Shown: piece by piece, positions 40,251 to 47,371 of the stretch
How positions within the stretch are numbered: position 1 is the first letter of the stretch
Layout: every line of letters starts with the position of its first letter
From: Kribbella sp. NBC_01245
Lineage (GTDB): Bacteria > Actinomycetota > Actinomycetes > Propionibacteriales > Kribbellaceae
DNA: 64,000 bases
Direction of reading: 5' to 3'
Assembly (NCBI RefSeq): GCF_036226525.1
Contig: NZ_CP108487.1
Location: 7,130,001 to 7,194,000, forward strand
The notes under the pieces: model-generated
Seen by the model: only the letters and a program-made list of their open reading frames with translations
Told to the model about the DNA's origin: nothing
The model's database searches: none
Position numbers and translations under genes: made by a program

Positions 40251-41789
40251 CTAGATCGTCTCGAAGGCCGCCATCATCGCCATGTCCTCATGTTCGAGAT
40301 TGTGGCAATGAATCATGTACTTCCCCTTGTGTGCCGTGAATTTGATCAACACCTCGACCACTTCCGACGGCCGCACGTCCACCGTGTCCTTCCACCCCGC
40401 GTCGTACGGTCCCGGCTTGGCGCCACCACGCGACAACACCTGGAAAGGAGAGAGATGCACATGTACTGGGTGATGCACGTCCGTCACGAACGACCAGATC
40501 TCGTATTCCCCGAGCCGCGGCCGAGCCTCCATCCGCGACGGGTCGAACGCCCGCCCGTTGATCGACCAGTCGGCATGCGAACCACTCGCGCCCTTGCGGA
40601 ACCGCCACTGCCGTCGTACGACGCGCTTGGGGGTCTCAACCACCTGGTACGACGAGAGTTTCGCCGGAATGGCCGAGTCGTCCTTGGCCGCGCGCGCCAC
40701 CTTGAACCGCATCACCTGGGCGGTCGAGCCCGAGCCGAGCCGGTTGACCAGCGTCACGTCGGACCCCACGGCGTACTGGCTGAAATCGATGATGACGTCG
40801 AACCGTTCAGCCGGTGCGATGACGAGGCTTTCGTGCTCGATCGGCTTGTCCAGCAGGCCTCCGTCGCTGCCGATCTGGACGAACCGGCTAGGCCCGCCTT
40901 CCAAATGAAGTTCATAGCGTCGGGCGTTGGAAGCGTTGAGGATGCGGAAGCGGTAGCGGGCGGCGTCCACCTCGAGCACTGGCCAGGGCGCGCCGTTGAC
41001 CAGGATGACGTCACCCACAACGCCTTCCATATAAGCGCTTTCGACGCCGGGCGTGCTCATCAACGTCGGGTCGAGTGCGGGATAGCGAAACGAGCCGTCT
41101 GCCTCGAAGGCGCGGTCCGCGATCACCAGCGGCACCTCGCGATCGCCTGCAGGCAAGGGCAATGCCTCCTCTTCGGCGTCGCGGATGAGGTGCAGGCCGA
41201 CCAGGCCGCGATAGACCTGTGGCGCGGTGAAGTCCATCCGGTGATCGTGGTACCAGAGGGTGGCGGCGCGTTGCTCGTTCGGATAGGTGTACGTGCGCCG
41301 CCCCTCCCGTACGTCGCCGGGCATCGCGTGGCCGCCGTGGTGCTGGTGGCCACTGGGCATACCGCCAACAGGGTTCACGAGGTCCGTCGGCCAGCCGTCG
41401 CTCGCGGACGGGGTGTGCCCGCCATGAAGGTGGACGACCGTCGGGACGTCGAGTTGGTTGACCTGCTCGACGGCGATCGTGCGCCCGCTGCGTACGTCGA
41501 ACGTCGGCCCGGGGAACTGCCCGTCGTACCCGAGCACCTCGGTCCGCAGGCCAGGCAGGATTTCCAATTGAGCCTTGCGCTGGGTGATGCGGTAGTGGTC
41601 GACGCCGTTCGCCGTCCGGATCGGCTTCGCGACGGACGGAATCGGCAGTGGTACGGCGAAGGCTTCGGGCAGGGGCGCCTGGCTCTTCAGCAGCTCGCCG
41701 GCTTGCGACGGCTTGAAGTCGAGACCGCAGCCGGAAAGCCCCACGGCCATACCGGCAACGCCGAGAAAGCCTCGTCGGGAAAGGGTCAT
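40251..41789 (-). CDS. Multicopper oxidase (lipoprotein)
   Basis: A 512-residue three-cupredoxin-domain oxidase. Signal MTLSRRGFLGVAGMAVGLSGCG contains both a twin-arginine-like SRRGF and a lipobox (LSGC). Copper sites: HLHGGH (~120), WYHDHRMD (~177), HPVHVHLSPF (~440) and HCHNLEHEDMAMM (~494-506), i.e. all type 1, 2 and 3 ligands. A His/Met-rich loop (MPSGHQHHGGHAMPGD) may bind extra copper. Closest in pattern to CotA/bilirubin-oxidase-type enzymes. Last gene after two small membrane proteins, overlapping by ATGA. Confidence 0.93.
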   Translation of the reverse strand: MTLSRRGFLGVAGMAVGLSGCGLDFKPSQAGELLKSQAPLPEAFAVPLPIPSVAKPIRTANGVDHYRITQRKAQLEILPGLRTEVLGYDGQFPGPTFDVRSGRTIAVEQVNQLDVPTVVHLHGGHTPSASDGWPTDLVNPVGGMPSGHQHHGGHAMPGDVREGRRTYTYPNEQRAATLWYHDHRMDFTAPQVYRGLVGLHLIRDAEEEALPLPAGDREVPLVIADRAFEADGSFRYPALDPTLMSTPGVESAYMEGVVGDVILVNGAPWPVLEVDAARYRFRILNASNARRYELHLEGGPSRFVQIGSDGGLLDKPIEHESLVIAPAERFDVIIDFSQYAVGSDVTLVNRLGSGSTAQVMRFKVARAAKDDSAIPAKLSSYQVVETPKRVVRRQWRFRKGASGSHADWSINGRAFDPSRMEARPRLGEYEIWSFVTDVHHPVHVHLSPFQVLSRGGAKPGPYDAGWKDTVDVRPSEVVEVLIKFTAHKGKYMIHCHNLEHEDMAMMAAFETI

Positions 41790-42193
41790 GCGGCGACCTC
41801 CTGTCGCTCGGAGCGGACGCGGCGCGGGCGGACCTGGCGCGCGGCCGGGCGGAACGACCAGATCGCCAGCAGCACGACGGCCACCACGATCGACGTACCG
41901 AGGGGAATGTGGACCGACATGGTCTGGGTGTGGCCCAACGTCATCTGCGTCATCTCGGCGATGAACAGGCCGATCGAGGCGAGCACCGGCCAGCCGCGGC
42001 CGCGACCGGCGAGCCAGTAGAGCGCGGCGACGAAGATCTGCAGGAAGGCCAGCATCCAGATGGTCGAGCCGAGCGGGCTGTGCACGGACATCGCGTCCAC
42101 CTCGCCGGACAGGAAGTAGCCAGCCATCACCGGCTGAACGACGACCAGGGCGGCATGCAGGACCAGCACGATCCTCAAGAGAACAAGCGTCAT
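41786..42193 (-). CDS. Four-helix membrane protein upstream of the multicopper oxidase
   Basis: A 135-residue membrane protein with four helices (LVLLRIVLVLHAALVVVQPVMAGYFLSG; STIWMLAFLQIFVAALYWLAG; WPVLASIGLFIAEMTQMTLG; SVHIPLGTSIVVAVVLLAIW) and a basic tail. It is a paralogue of the next gene (shared HA..V..QPV.AG..LSG and VH.PLG). Conserved His and Met near helix ends could bind copper or haem. It overlaps both neighbours by ATGA. Family not identified. Confidence 0.7.
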   Translation of the reverse strand: MTLVLLRIVLVLHAALVVVQPVMAGYFLSGEVDAMSVHSPLGSTIWMLAFLQIFVAALYWLAGRGRGWPVLASIGLFIAEMTQMTLGHTQTMSVHIPLGTSIVVAVVLLAIWSFRPAARQVRPRRVRSERQEVAA

Positions 42194-42573
42194 ACCGCAG
42201 CCCTCCGGCTGAATTGGGCCGCCGGCTGGAAGGTCCAGATCGCGAAGGCGGTGCAGGCCAGCAGCAGACCGACGCCGAGCGGGACGTGCAGGGTGAAGGC
42301 GCGGTTGAAACCCATCACGATCTGGAGCGTCTCGGCGGCGATGATCAGGGCGGTCGCCAGGGCCGGCCAGCCAGGGCCACCACGCCGCCAGTAGATCGTT
42401 GCCGCCAGCAACTGCACGAGCGCGACGAGGACCAGGCCGCTGCCGATCACCCCGTGCCCCTGGATCGCGCCGACACTGCCGGACAGGTAGGAGCCGGCCA
42501 GCACGGGTTGCAGGAAGACGGCAACGGCATGGATCAACGCGGTGATCCGCAACAGCAGCAACATGCTCGCCAT
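42190..42573 (-). CDS. Four-helix membrane protein, paralogue of its neighbour
   Basis: A 127-residue protein with the same four-helix pattern (RITALIHAVAVFLQPVLAGSYLSGSVGAIQGHGVIG; ALVQLLAATIYWR; ALATALIIAAETLQIVMGF; TLHVPLGVGLLLACTAFAIW). First gene of the copper oxidase operon. The start is uncertain between 42573 and 42564; neither has a clear ribosome site, and overlapping palindromes lie just upstream. Possibly electron transfer or copper handling for the oxidase, by association only. Confidence 0.65.
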   Translation of the reverse strand: MASMLLLLRITALIHAVAVFLQPVLAGSYLSGSVGAIQGHGVIGSGLVLVALVQLLAATIYWRRGGPGWPALATALIIAAETLQIVMGFNRAFTLHVPLGVGLLLACTAFAIWTFQPAAQFSRRAAV

Positions 42574-42577
42574 AGTA

Positions 42578-42597
42578 GTAGCCTGGCTACATGTAGC
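42578..42597. promoter_or_regulatory. Overlapping palindromes upstream of the copper oxidase operon
   Basis: GCTACATGTAGC (42586-42597) is a perfect 12-bp palindrome and overlaps GTAGC-ctg-GCTAC (42578-42590). TACATGTA recalls CopY/BlaI half-sites but lacks their two-base spacer. The sites end five bases before the ATG at 42573, so a bound repressor would block the operon. Confidence 0.45.
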
Positions 42598-42628
42598 GCG
42601 ACCCAATTAAACCCTGACCTCACCCCGG

Positions 42629-42665
42629 AAATTCGGGTGACAGCCCTGAAGCGCCCGCCTACCTT
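42629..42665 (+). promoter_or_regulatory. WhiB7/WblC-type promoter of the ABC-F gene
   Basis: AAATT (42629-42633), three bases, -35 GTGACA (42637-42642), 17 bp, -10 TACCTT (42660-42665). This is the same layout as at the Erm-like gene. The predicted start is the ATG of a short upstream ORF at 42672. Confidence 0.65.
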
Positions 42666-42671
42666 AGCTGC

Positions 42672-42695
42672 ATGGCTTCCTACTTCTACCTGTGA
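42672..42695 (+). CDS. Leaderless 7-codon upstream ORF of the ABC-F gene
   Basis: ATG six bases after the -10 encodes MASYFYL, then TGA. Short ORFs followed by an attenuator are typical in front of ABC-F antibiotic-resistance genes, where drug-stalled ribosomes prevent termination. The aromatic run Tyr-Phe-Tyr may be the sensing part. Inferred from position. Confidence 0.6.
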   Translation: MASYFYL

Positions 42696-42701
42696 TCTCT
42701 G

Positions 42702-42741
42702 ACCGGTCCGCGGTCTCCTTCTCAGTCATTCCGCGGCCGGT
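42702..42741 (+). terminator. Attenuator hairpin in the ABC-F leader
   Basis: ACCGG-T-CCGCGG (42702-42713) pairs with CCGCGGCCGGT (42731-42741), 11 pairs with one bulged T, loop of 17, followed by TTTCG. It lies six bases after the upstream ORF stop and 42 bases before the gene. A ribosome stalled in the ORF could shift folding away from this terminator. Confidence 0.55.
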
Positions 42742-42783
42742 TTCGCCTGCCTTTCCTGGCAAGAGACGAGGAGGAGACGCCCT

Positions 42784-44388
42784 ATGCGCGCGCCCCTGGA
42801 TAGTCATCTGACCCTGACCGAGGTCACCGTTCGCCATCCCGATCACCTGGTCCTCGACCGCGTCACGCTGTCGATCCGGCCCGGCGAGAAGGTCGGTGTG
42901 GTCGGTGAGAACGGCTCGGGTAAATCCACCCTGCTCCGCCTGATCGCCGGCCTGCAGCACCCGACTGACGGCGAGGTCTCCGTTGCCGCGCCCGGCGGCA
43001 TCGGCCACCTGGCGCAAGCGCTCGACCTCCCCGGCTCGGCCACCGTCGCGGACGTCATCGACCACGCCATGGCCGACCTCCGCATGCTCGAACGGGAGAT
43101 CGCCGCGGCCGAGGCCGACCTGCAGGACCTCGACGCGTACGGCGATCTGCTCACGGCCTACGAGCAGCGCGGAGGTTACGAGGCCGACTCCCGAGTGGAC
43201 GCCGCCCTGCACGGGCTGGGCCTGCCCGGCCTGCGGCGCGACCGCCTGATCGGGACGATGTCGGGCGGCCAGCGGGCGCGGTTGGCTTTGGCCGCGATGC
43301 TCGCCTCGTCGCCCGAGTTGATCCTGCTCGACGAACCGACGAACCACCTCGACGACGACGCGATCACGTGGCTCGAGCAGCACCTGCGCCGCTTCAAAGG
43401 CACGGTCGTCGCGGTGACGCATGACCGGGCCTTCCTGGACGCGGTCACGTCGACCGTGTTCGAGGTGGACGCCGACACCCACGCGGTACGGCGCTATGGC
43501 GACGGGTATGCCGGACTGCTGCGTGCGAAGGCGTCCGCGCGGCAACGCTGGCACCAGCGGTACGACGACTGGGTGGCCGAGGTGGCGCGGCATACCGAGT
43601 TGGCGGATCGGGCGACGGATTGGCTCGACGGGATCTCTCGCAAGAGCGCGAAGGACGGTTCGGGTGCGAGTCATATGCGGTCGTCCGCGACCAACACCGC
43701 GAACCGTATTCGCAATGCCCGCGAGCACCTGCGGCGGTTGGAGGCGGACCCGGTGCCGCGTCCGCCCGAGCCACTCGTCTTCAGTTCGCCTCTGGCCGGC
43801 GCGCTGGCCGGTGGCCTCGAGTTGGACGGCGTGGTGCTCGGGTCGCGGCTGCGAGTGCCCGAGTTGTCGCTGAAGGCGGGGGAGCGGTTGCTCGTCACCG
43901 GGCCGAATGGTGCGGGCAAGACGACGTTGCTGCGGATTCTCGCGGGTGACCTGACGCCGGATCACGGGGACGTACGACGATCCGGCCGGGTCGGGTTCTT
44001 CCGGCAGGACGATGGTTCGCCTGGTGCCGAGAGCGTGCTGACGCGGTTCGCGGCCGGGCGGCGGGGATTGCCTGAGGAGCATCGGGAGGAGTTGCTGTCG
44101 CTCGGGCTTTTCCGTGCGGAGGATCTGGCCAAGCCGATGGCCGCGTTGTCGATTGGTCAACGGCGACGGGTCGATCTGGCTCGGTTGATAACGAGGCCGG
44201 TTGATCTGTTGCTGCTGGATGAGCCGACGAACCACCTCTCGCCGGCTCTTGTCGATGAGCTCGAGCAGGCGTTGGTCGGCTTTGGCGGCGTGCTGGTCCT
44301 CGTCACCCACGACCGATCGCTGCGTTCGACTTTTGCCGGTCGAACGCTGCACCTCAACGCCGGCCAACCCGCCCAGCTCGCTGCGTGA
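42784..44388 (+). CDS. ABC-F ATPase, antibiotic-resistance type
   Basis: A 534-residue soluble protein with two ATP-binding domains and no membrane part. Domain 1: VVGENGSGKSTLLRLIAG, MSGGQRARLALA, LILLDEPTNHLD. Domain 2: VTGPNGAGKTTLLRILAG, LSIGQRRRVDLAR, LLLLDEPTNHLS. The linker between them (~residues 235-320) is the ribosome-reaching P-site tip region, SARQRWHQRYDDWVAEVARH and SRKSAKDGSGASHMRSSATNTANRIRNAREHL. Such ARE ABC-F proteins dislodge drugs bound at the peptidyl transferase centre or exit tunnel. The WhiB7-like promoter, upstream ORF and attenuator support a resistance role over a housekeeping one. Confidence 0.92.
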   Translation: MRAPLDSHLTLTEVTVRHPDHLVLDRVTLSIRPGEKVGVVGENGSGKSTLLRLIAGLQHPTDGEVSVAAPGGIGHLAQALDLPGSATVADVIDHAMADLRMLEREIAAAEADLQDLDAYGDLLTAYEQRGGYEADSRVDAALHGLGLPGLRRDRLIGTMSGGQRARLALAAMLASSPELILLDEPTNHLDDDAITWLEQHLRRFKGTVVAVTHDRAFLDAVTSTVFEVDADTHAVRRYGDGYAGLLRAKASARQRWHQRYDDWVAEVARHTELADRATDWLDGISRKSAKDGSGASHMRSSATNTANRIRNAREHLRRLEADPVPRPPEPLVFSSPLAGALAGGLELDGVVLGSRLRVPELSLKAGERLLVTGPNGAGKTTLLRILAGDLTPDHGDVRRSGRVGFFRQDDGSPGAESVLTRFAAGRRGLPEEHREELLSLGLFRAEDLAKPMAALSIGQRRRVDLARLITRPVDLLLLDEPTNHLSPALVDELEQALVGFGGVLVLVTHDRSLRSTFAGRTLHLNAGQPAQLAA

Positions 44389-44395
44389 AGCCAGG

Positions 44396-44426
44396 GTGAG
44401 GGCCCGCCTAGCGGACGGGCCCTCAC
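44396..44426. terminator. Bidirectional terminator after the ABC-F gene
   Basis: GTGAGGGCCCG (44396-44406) and CGGGCCCTCAC (44416-44426), a perfect 11-bp stem with a nine-base loop, between the ABC-F gene and the convergent 44437-44781 gene. Confidence 0.85.
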
Positions 44427-44436
44427 CAAACGGCGT

Positions 44437-44781
44437 TCAGGTCAGACGCCCGAGAGGGCTGACGCTGATGCCGGCGCGTTCGCAGACCCAGTGCGGGTCG
44501 GGGCCGAGCTCGGGCTCGATGCGGAGCTCGTGATCGGCCAGCTCGTCGCACGCCGTACAGCGTGGCCAGCGCACTCCCGAGTCGACCAGGCGGTCCTGCA
44601 CATCCTGCGCGACCAGGCCGGCGATGTGCTCCGCGCCGTCGGGCCATTGGTCCAGCCACCATTGCCGGCCGGCGACGGCGTCTTCGAGCAACGACACCAT
44701 CACGGGATCGTTGAAACCGCGCGCGGCCAGGTCGTGAAGCACCAGTGCGCGAGCGGTCAGCAGGACATCGGGATCGTTCAT
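44437..44781 (-). CDS. Hypothetical protein with a CxxC motif
   Basis: A 114-residue cytoplasmic protein: helical N-terminal half (LLTARALVLHDLAARGFND, VSLLEDAVAGRQWWLDQWPDGAEHIAGLVAQDVQDRL) and a short C-terminal part with RCTACDELADHEL and WVCERAG, which could form a small zinc site. I do not recognise the family. The ATG is nine bases after a near-match PafBC-type -10, so expression may rise on DNA damage. Confidence 0.65.
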   Translation of the reverse strand: MNDPDVLLTARALVLHDLAARGFNDPVMVSLLEDAVAGRQWWLDQWPDGAEHIAGLVAQDVQDRLVDSGVRWPRCTACDELADHELRIEPELGPDPHWVCERAGISVSPLGRLT

Positions 44782-44789
44782 CGTCCATC

Positions 44790-44812
44790 AGCCTGCCAGA
44801 CGCCACCGACAA
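44790..44812 (-). promoter_or_regulatory. Near-match PafBC-type promoter
   Basis: On the minus strand TTGTCGGTG (44812-44804), eight bases, CAGGCT (44795-44790). The nine-base box is exact; the -10 has C for T in the first position of TANNNT. It lies directly before the CxxC protein gene. Confidence 0.45.
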
Positions 44813-44824
44813 CCCAAACCAAAA

Positions 44825-44852
44825 TGCCCCGTGTCCGACCGGACACGGGGCA
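44825..44852 (-). terminator. Intrinsic terminator of the LacI/small-protein unit
   Basis: TGCCCCGTGTCC (44825-44836), loop GACC, GGACACGGGGCA (44841-44852): a perfect 12-bp stem. Read on the minus strand it is followed by TTTTGG, so it terminates transcription from the gene at 44888-45112. Confidence 0.85.
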
Positions 44853-44887
44853 CTATCGGCTCAGGCAATGCGGTTAGGGCTCGGCGC

Positions 44888-45112
44888 TCAGGCAGTGCAG
44901 TTCGGGTCGAGCCGATCGGCCAGCGCGAGCTCGTGCCGGGCGGTCGCCCGAAGGGTCGCGCTGAGGCGTGCGCGGAGGCTCCGCACGGCGCTCGTGGCCG
45001 GCGCACGACGCGGGATCGGGTCCGGCTCGTGGATCTGCGGGGCGTCGGGCAGGGCCGACTGCGCCAGGGCGCGGGTGTTCTCGATGGCAGTGCTGCCGGG
45101 AATCCAGGACAT
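44888..45112 (-). CDS. Small hypothetical protein downstream of the LacI regulator
   Basis: A 74-residue basic protein (MSWIPGSTAIENTRALAQSA; RSLRARLSATLRATARHELALADRL) ending in a Cys. AGAAGGGAG precedes the ATG at a good distance and a terminator follows 36 bases after the stop, which support a real gene. No known domain. Confidence 0.5.
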   Translation of the reverse strand: MSWIPGSTAIENTRALAQSALPDAPQIHEPDPIPRRAPATSAVRSLRARLSATLRATARHELALADRLDPNCTA

Positions 45113-45151
45113 GGCTGTGCTCCCTTCTGGAGCTTGAAAATGGGTGTGAAG

Positions 45152-46192
45152 TCAGTTGCGGGGCGCCGGGCCACTGGTCGAACGGACGACCAGTTCGGTC
45201 GGCAGCAGGATCTGGCGCTCGGTGGCATCCGGGTCGAGCAGGAGGCGGCCGATGGCGCGCCCCTTGTCCCTGATCGGCTGCCGGATCGTGGTGAGTCCGG
45301 CGGTGGCGGCAGCAGGGATGTCGTCGAAACCGACCACGGTCAGATCGCGTCCGGCGGTCAGGCCGCGGGTCTGCATCGCCTCCAGCGCGCCCAGGGCGAG
45401 GACGTCGCTGAGCCCGACGATGGCGGTCGGCCGGTCTTGGGAGTCCAGCGCGAGCTCGGCGGCGGCGCGACCGGAGGCGACCGCGTTGTGCCCGCCGGAC
45501 ATGATCCGCATCCGCCCCTCGCCGAGCTCCGAGAGCAGGCCCTTGATGCGCAACCCGCAGTCGGTGCAGGTCACCTCGGCCAGATCGAGCTCGACCGCGG
45601 TGGAGCCGGCCGGTTCGTTGTTGTCGACCAGCACGATCAGATCGCGATGCCCGAGCCGGGCCAGATGCCGGCCCATCGCCGCGGCCGCCGCGAACTCGTC
45701 GATCGCGACCCACTGGCTGTCCGGATCATCCTGCCGGTCGGTGGAGACGAACGGGATCCCGCGCGCCTTGATCGTGTCGAGCGCCGGATGACCCTCGGCC
45801 ACGCAGAAGATCGTGGCCGCGTCGATCGCCGCCTGCCGGACCGCCGTCGTACTGCCCTCGGTGTCGGCATCGCTGATCGGCATCAGCAGCAGGCTGGTGC
45901 TGAACTGCTCGGCGATCTCCGCCAGGCCGGCGAGGAAACCGACGGCATACGGGTCGGAGAACGCGTACGAAAGCTTGTCGGTGAACAGCACGCCGATCGA
46001 GCCGGCTTTGCCGCTGCGCAGGGTGCGCGCCGCGGCGTCGGGCCCGGCGTACCCCAGCTCGGTGGCGGTCGCGAGGATGCGCTCGCGCAGGGCGGTGGAG
46101 AGCTGGCCCGGCTTGTTGTACGCGTTCGACACGGTCGACGGCGAGACGCCGACGGCCTGTGCGACGGTCTTGATGGTGACGCTGGGGGCCAT
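45152..46192 (-). CDS. LacI-family transcriptional regulator
   Basis: A 346-residue regulator: LacI HTH at the N-terminus (TIKTVAQAVGVSPSTVSNAYNKPGQLSTALRERIL, with hinge helix PDAAARTLRSGKAGSIGVL) and a sugar-binding-type effector domain (VGFDDIPAAATAGLTTIRQP near the end is the usual LacI signature). The ATG at 46192 has AAAGGTG upstream. It is probably autoregulated through a large inverted repeat in front of it. No sugar transport genes are adjacent, so its main targets are elsewhere. Confidence 0.93.
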   Translation of the reverse strand: MAPSVTIKTVAQAVGVSPSTVSNAYNKPGQLSTALRERILATATELGYAGPDAAARTLRSGKAGSIGVLFTDKLSYAFSDPYAVGFLAGLAEIAEQFSTSLLLMPISDADTEGSTTAVRQAAIDAATIFCVAEGHPALDTIKARGIPFVSTDRQDDPDSQWVAIDEFAAAAAMGRHLARLGHRDLIVLVDNNEPAGSTAVELDLAEVTCTDCGLRIKGLLSELGEGRMRIMSGGHNAVASGRAAAELALDSQDRPTAIVGLSDVLALGALEAMQTRGLTAGRDLTVVGFDDIPAAATAGLTTIRQPIRDKGRAIGRLLLDPDATERQILLPTELVVRSTSGPAPRN

Positions 46193-46202
46193 CTCGCACA
46201 CC

Positions 46203-46248
46203 TTTCTGTATCGTTCTTCTAAATCGTTCTAGAAAAACGATACAGAAA
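46203..46248. promoter_or_regulatory. LacI-type operator with 13-bp inverted repeat
   Basis: TTTCTGTATCGTT (46203-46215) and AACGATACAGAAA (46236-46248) are perfect inverted copies. Between them is another TCGTTCT and the palindrome TTCTAGAA (46227-46234). It is AT-rich in a GC-rich neighbourhood and lies 11 bases upstream of the LacI-family ATG. Confidence 0.8.
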
Positions 46249-46268
46249 CCATCCTGACGCGTCAAGCG

Positions 46269-46367
46269 CTGGTCAGAAGGGCCCGATGAACCCCGACACG
46301 CCTGGTCACAAGGGACCGATGAACGGTGACACGCGGGGGCGGGAGGGACCGATGAAGGGAGAGGTGG
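46269..46367. repeat. 33-bp tandem repeat, three copies, upstream of cutC
   Basis: CTGGTCA-N2-AGGG-N-CCGATGAA...GACACGC repeats with a 33-bp period (46269, 46302; the third copy at 46335 keeps AGGGACCGATGAA only). The period equals that of the repeat at 17651-17749 and both contain a CGATG core, although the rest differs. Confidence 0.75.
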
Positions 46368-46403
46368 CGGGGAGGCGGGAGTGAGGTGGGAGAGGATGGG
46401 GGG

Positions 46404-47111
46404 ATGGGAGCGTTGCTTGAGGTGATCGCGTTGCATCCGGCGGATGCGGAGGCGGCGCAGGAGGGTGGGGCGGACCGGCTCGAGCTGTGCGCCTCGATGG
46501 ACTACGACGGGTTGTGCCCGAGCGTGTCTACGGTGAGCGCGATTCGGCGTAGTACGGATCTGCCGCTGCGGGTGATGTTGCGGTCGTTCGACTCGTTCAC
46601 CGCCGACGGCGCGGGGATCCAGCGGTTGGCCGGGCTCGCCCAGCAGTACTTGTCGGCGGGGGCGGACGGGTTCGTGCTCGGGTTCCTCACGCCGGACGCT
46701 GAGGTCGACGTCCAGGCGACGACGGCGTTGGTCGAGAGCTTCGCCGGGACGCCGTGGACGTTTCACCGGGCCATTGACGCCGCGTTGGATCCGCGGAAGG
46801 CCTGGCTGGCTTTGCGTACGTTGCCCGGGCTGGACTGTGTGCTGACGGCTGGAGCGGTTCGAGGCGTCGATACCGGGTTGGACGACCTGTGCCGCCTGGC
46901 CAAGGATGACGCGGCTGTGGCGGCCGTGACGATGGCTGGTGGTGGGTTGAAGCCTGAGCATGTGCCGTGGTTGGTGGGGTCGGGGGTACGGCGGTTCCAC
47001 GTCGGGTCGTCGGTGCGCCGGGATGGTTCGTGGACCAAGGCGTACGTCGACTCGCGGTTCGTCCGGTCCTGGCGCAACCTGCTCGACGCCGAGACCGGGC
47101 GGCACGGATGA
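46404..47111 (+). CDS. cutC: CutC-family copper homeostasis protein
   Basis: A 235-residue TIM-barrel protein of the CutC family: LLEVIALHPADAEAAQEGGADRLELCASMDYDGLCPS, VMLRSF, GADGFVLGFLT, FHRAID and VLTAGAVRG, GGGL and RRFHVGSSVR. The name comes from E. coli copper tolerance, but its biochemical role is still unsettled. It overlaps the DUF4031 gene by ATGA. Confidence 0.88.
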   Translation: MGALLEVIALHPADAEAAQEGGADRLELCASMDYDGLCPSVSTVSAIRRSTDLPLRVMLRSFDSFTADGAGIQRLAGLAQQYLSAGADGFVLGFLTPDAEVDVQATTALVESFAGTPWTFHRAIDAALDPRKAWLALRTLPGLDCVLTAGAVRGVDTGLDDLCRLAKDDAAVAAVTMAGGGLKPEHVPWLVGSGVRRFHVGSSVRRDGSWTKAYVDSRFVRSWRNLLDAETGRHG

Positions 47112-47371
47112 TCCTGATCGATCCGCCGGTTTGGCCGGGCTGGGGCAGGGTTTGGTCGCATTTGGTCAGTGACGAGTCGTTCGAGGAGTTGCACGCGTTC
47201 GCGAAGGCCGCGGGTATCCCGGCCAAGGGCTTCGACCGCGACCACTACGACGTGCCGTCCGAGCTGTACGACGAGATGGTCGCGCTCGGGGCCTTACCGG
47301 TTGCGAGCCGGGTGCTGGTCCGCCGCCTGATCGACTCCGGATTACGCCACCGCAAAGGCTCCAACGATTAG
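47108..47371 (+). CDS. DUF4031-family protein
   Basis: An 87-residue protein: ILIDPPVWPGWGRVWSHLVSDESFEELHAFAKAAGIPAKGFDRDHYDVPSELYDEMVALGA, the DUF4031 pattern with conserved H, D and R residues (DHYDVP). Small conserved family without known activity. Coupled to cutC by ATGA. Its stop overlaps the convergent HD-propeller gene by four bases. Confidence 0.85.
   Translation: MILIDPPVWPGWGRVWSHLVSDESFEELHAFAKAAGIPAKGFDRDHYDVPSELYDEMVALGALPVASRVLVRRLIDSGLRHRKGSND

Noticed and set aside
42586..42597. GCTACATGTAGC as a true CopY cop box
   Set aside because: The cop box has two bases between TACA and TGTA; here there are none, so only a generic palindrome is claimed.
45726..47105. 459-codon minus-strand ORF over cutC
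   Set aside because: Pro/Arg-rich shadow of cutC that also reads through the tandem repeat and the LacI operator.
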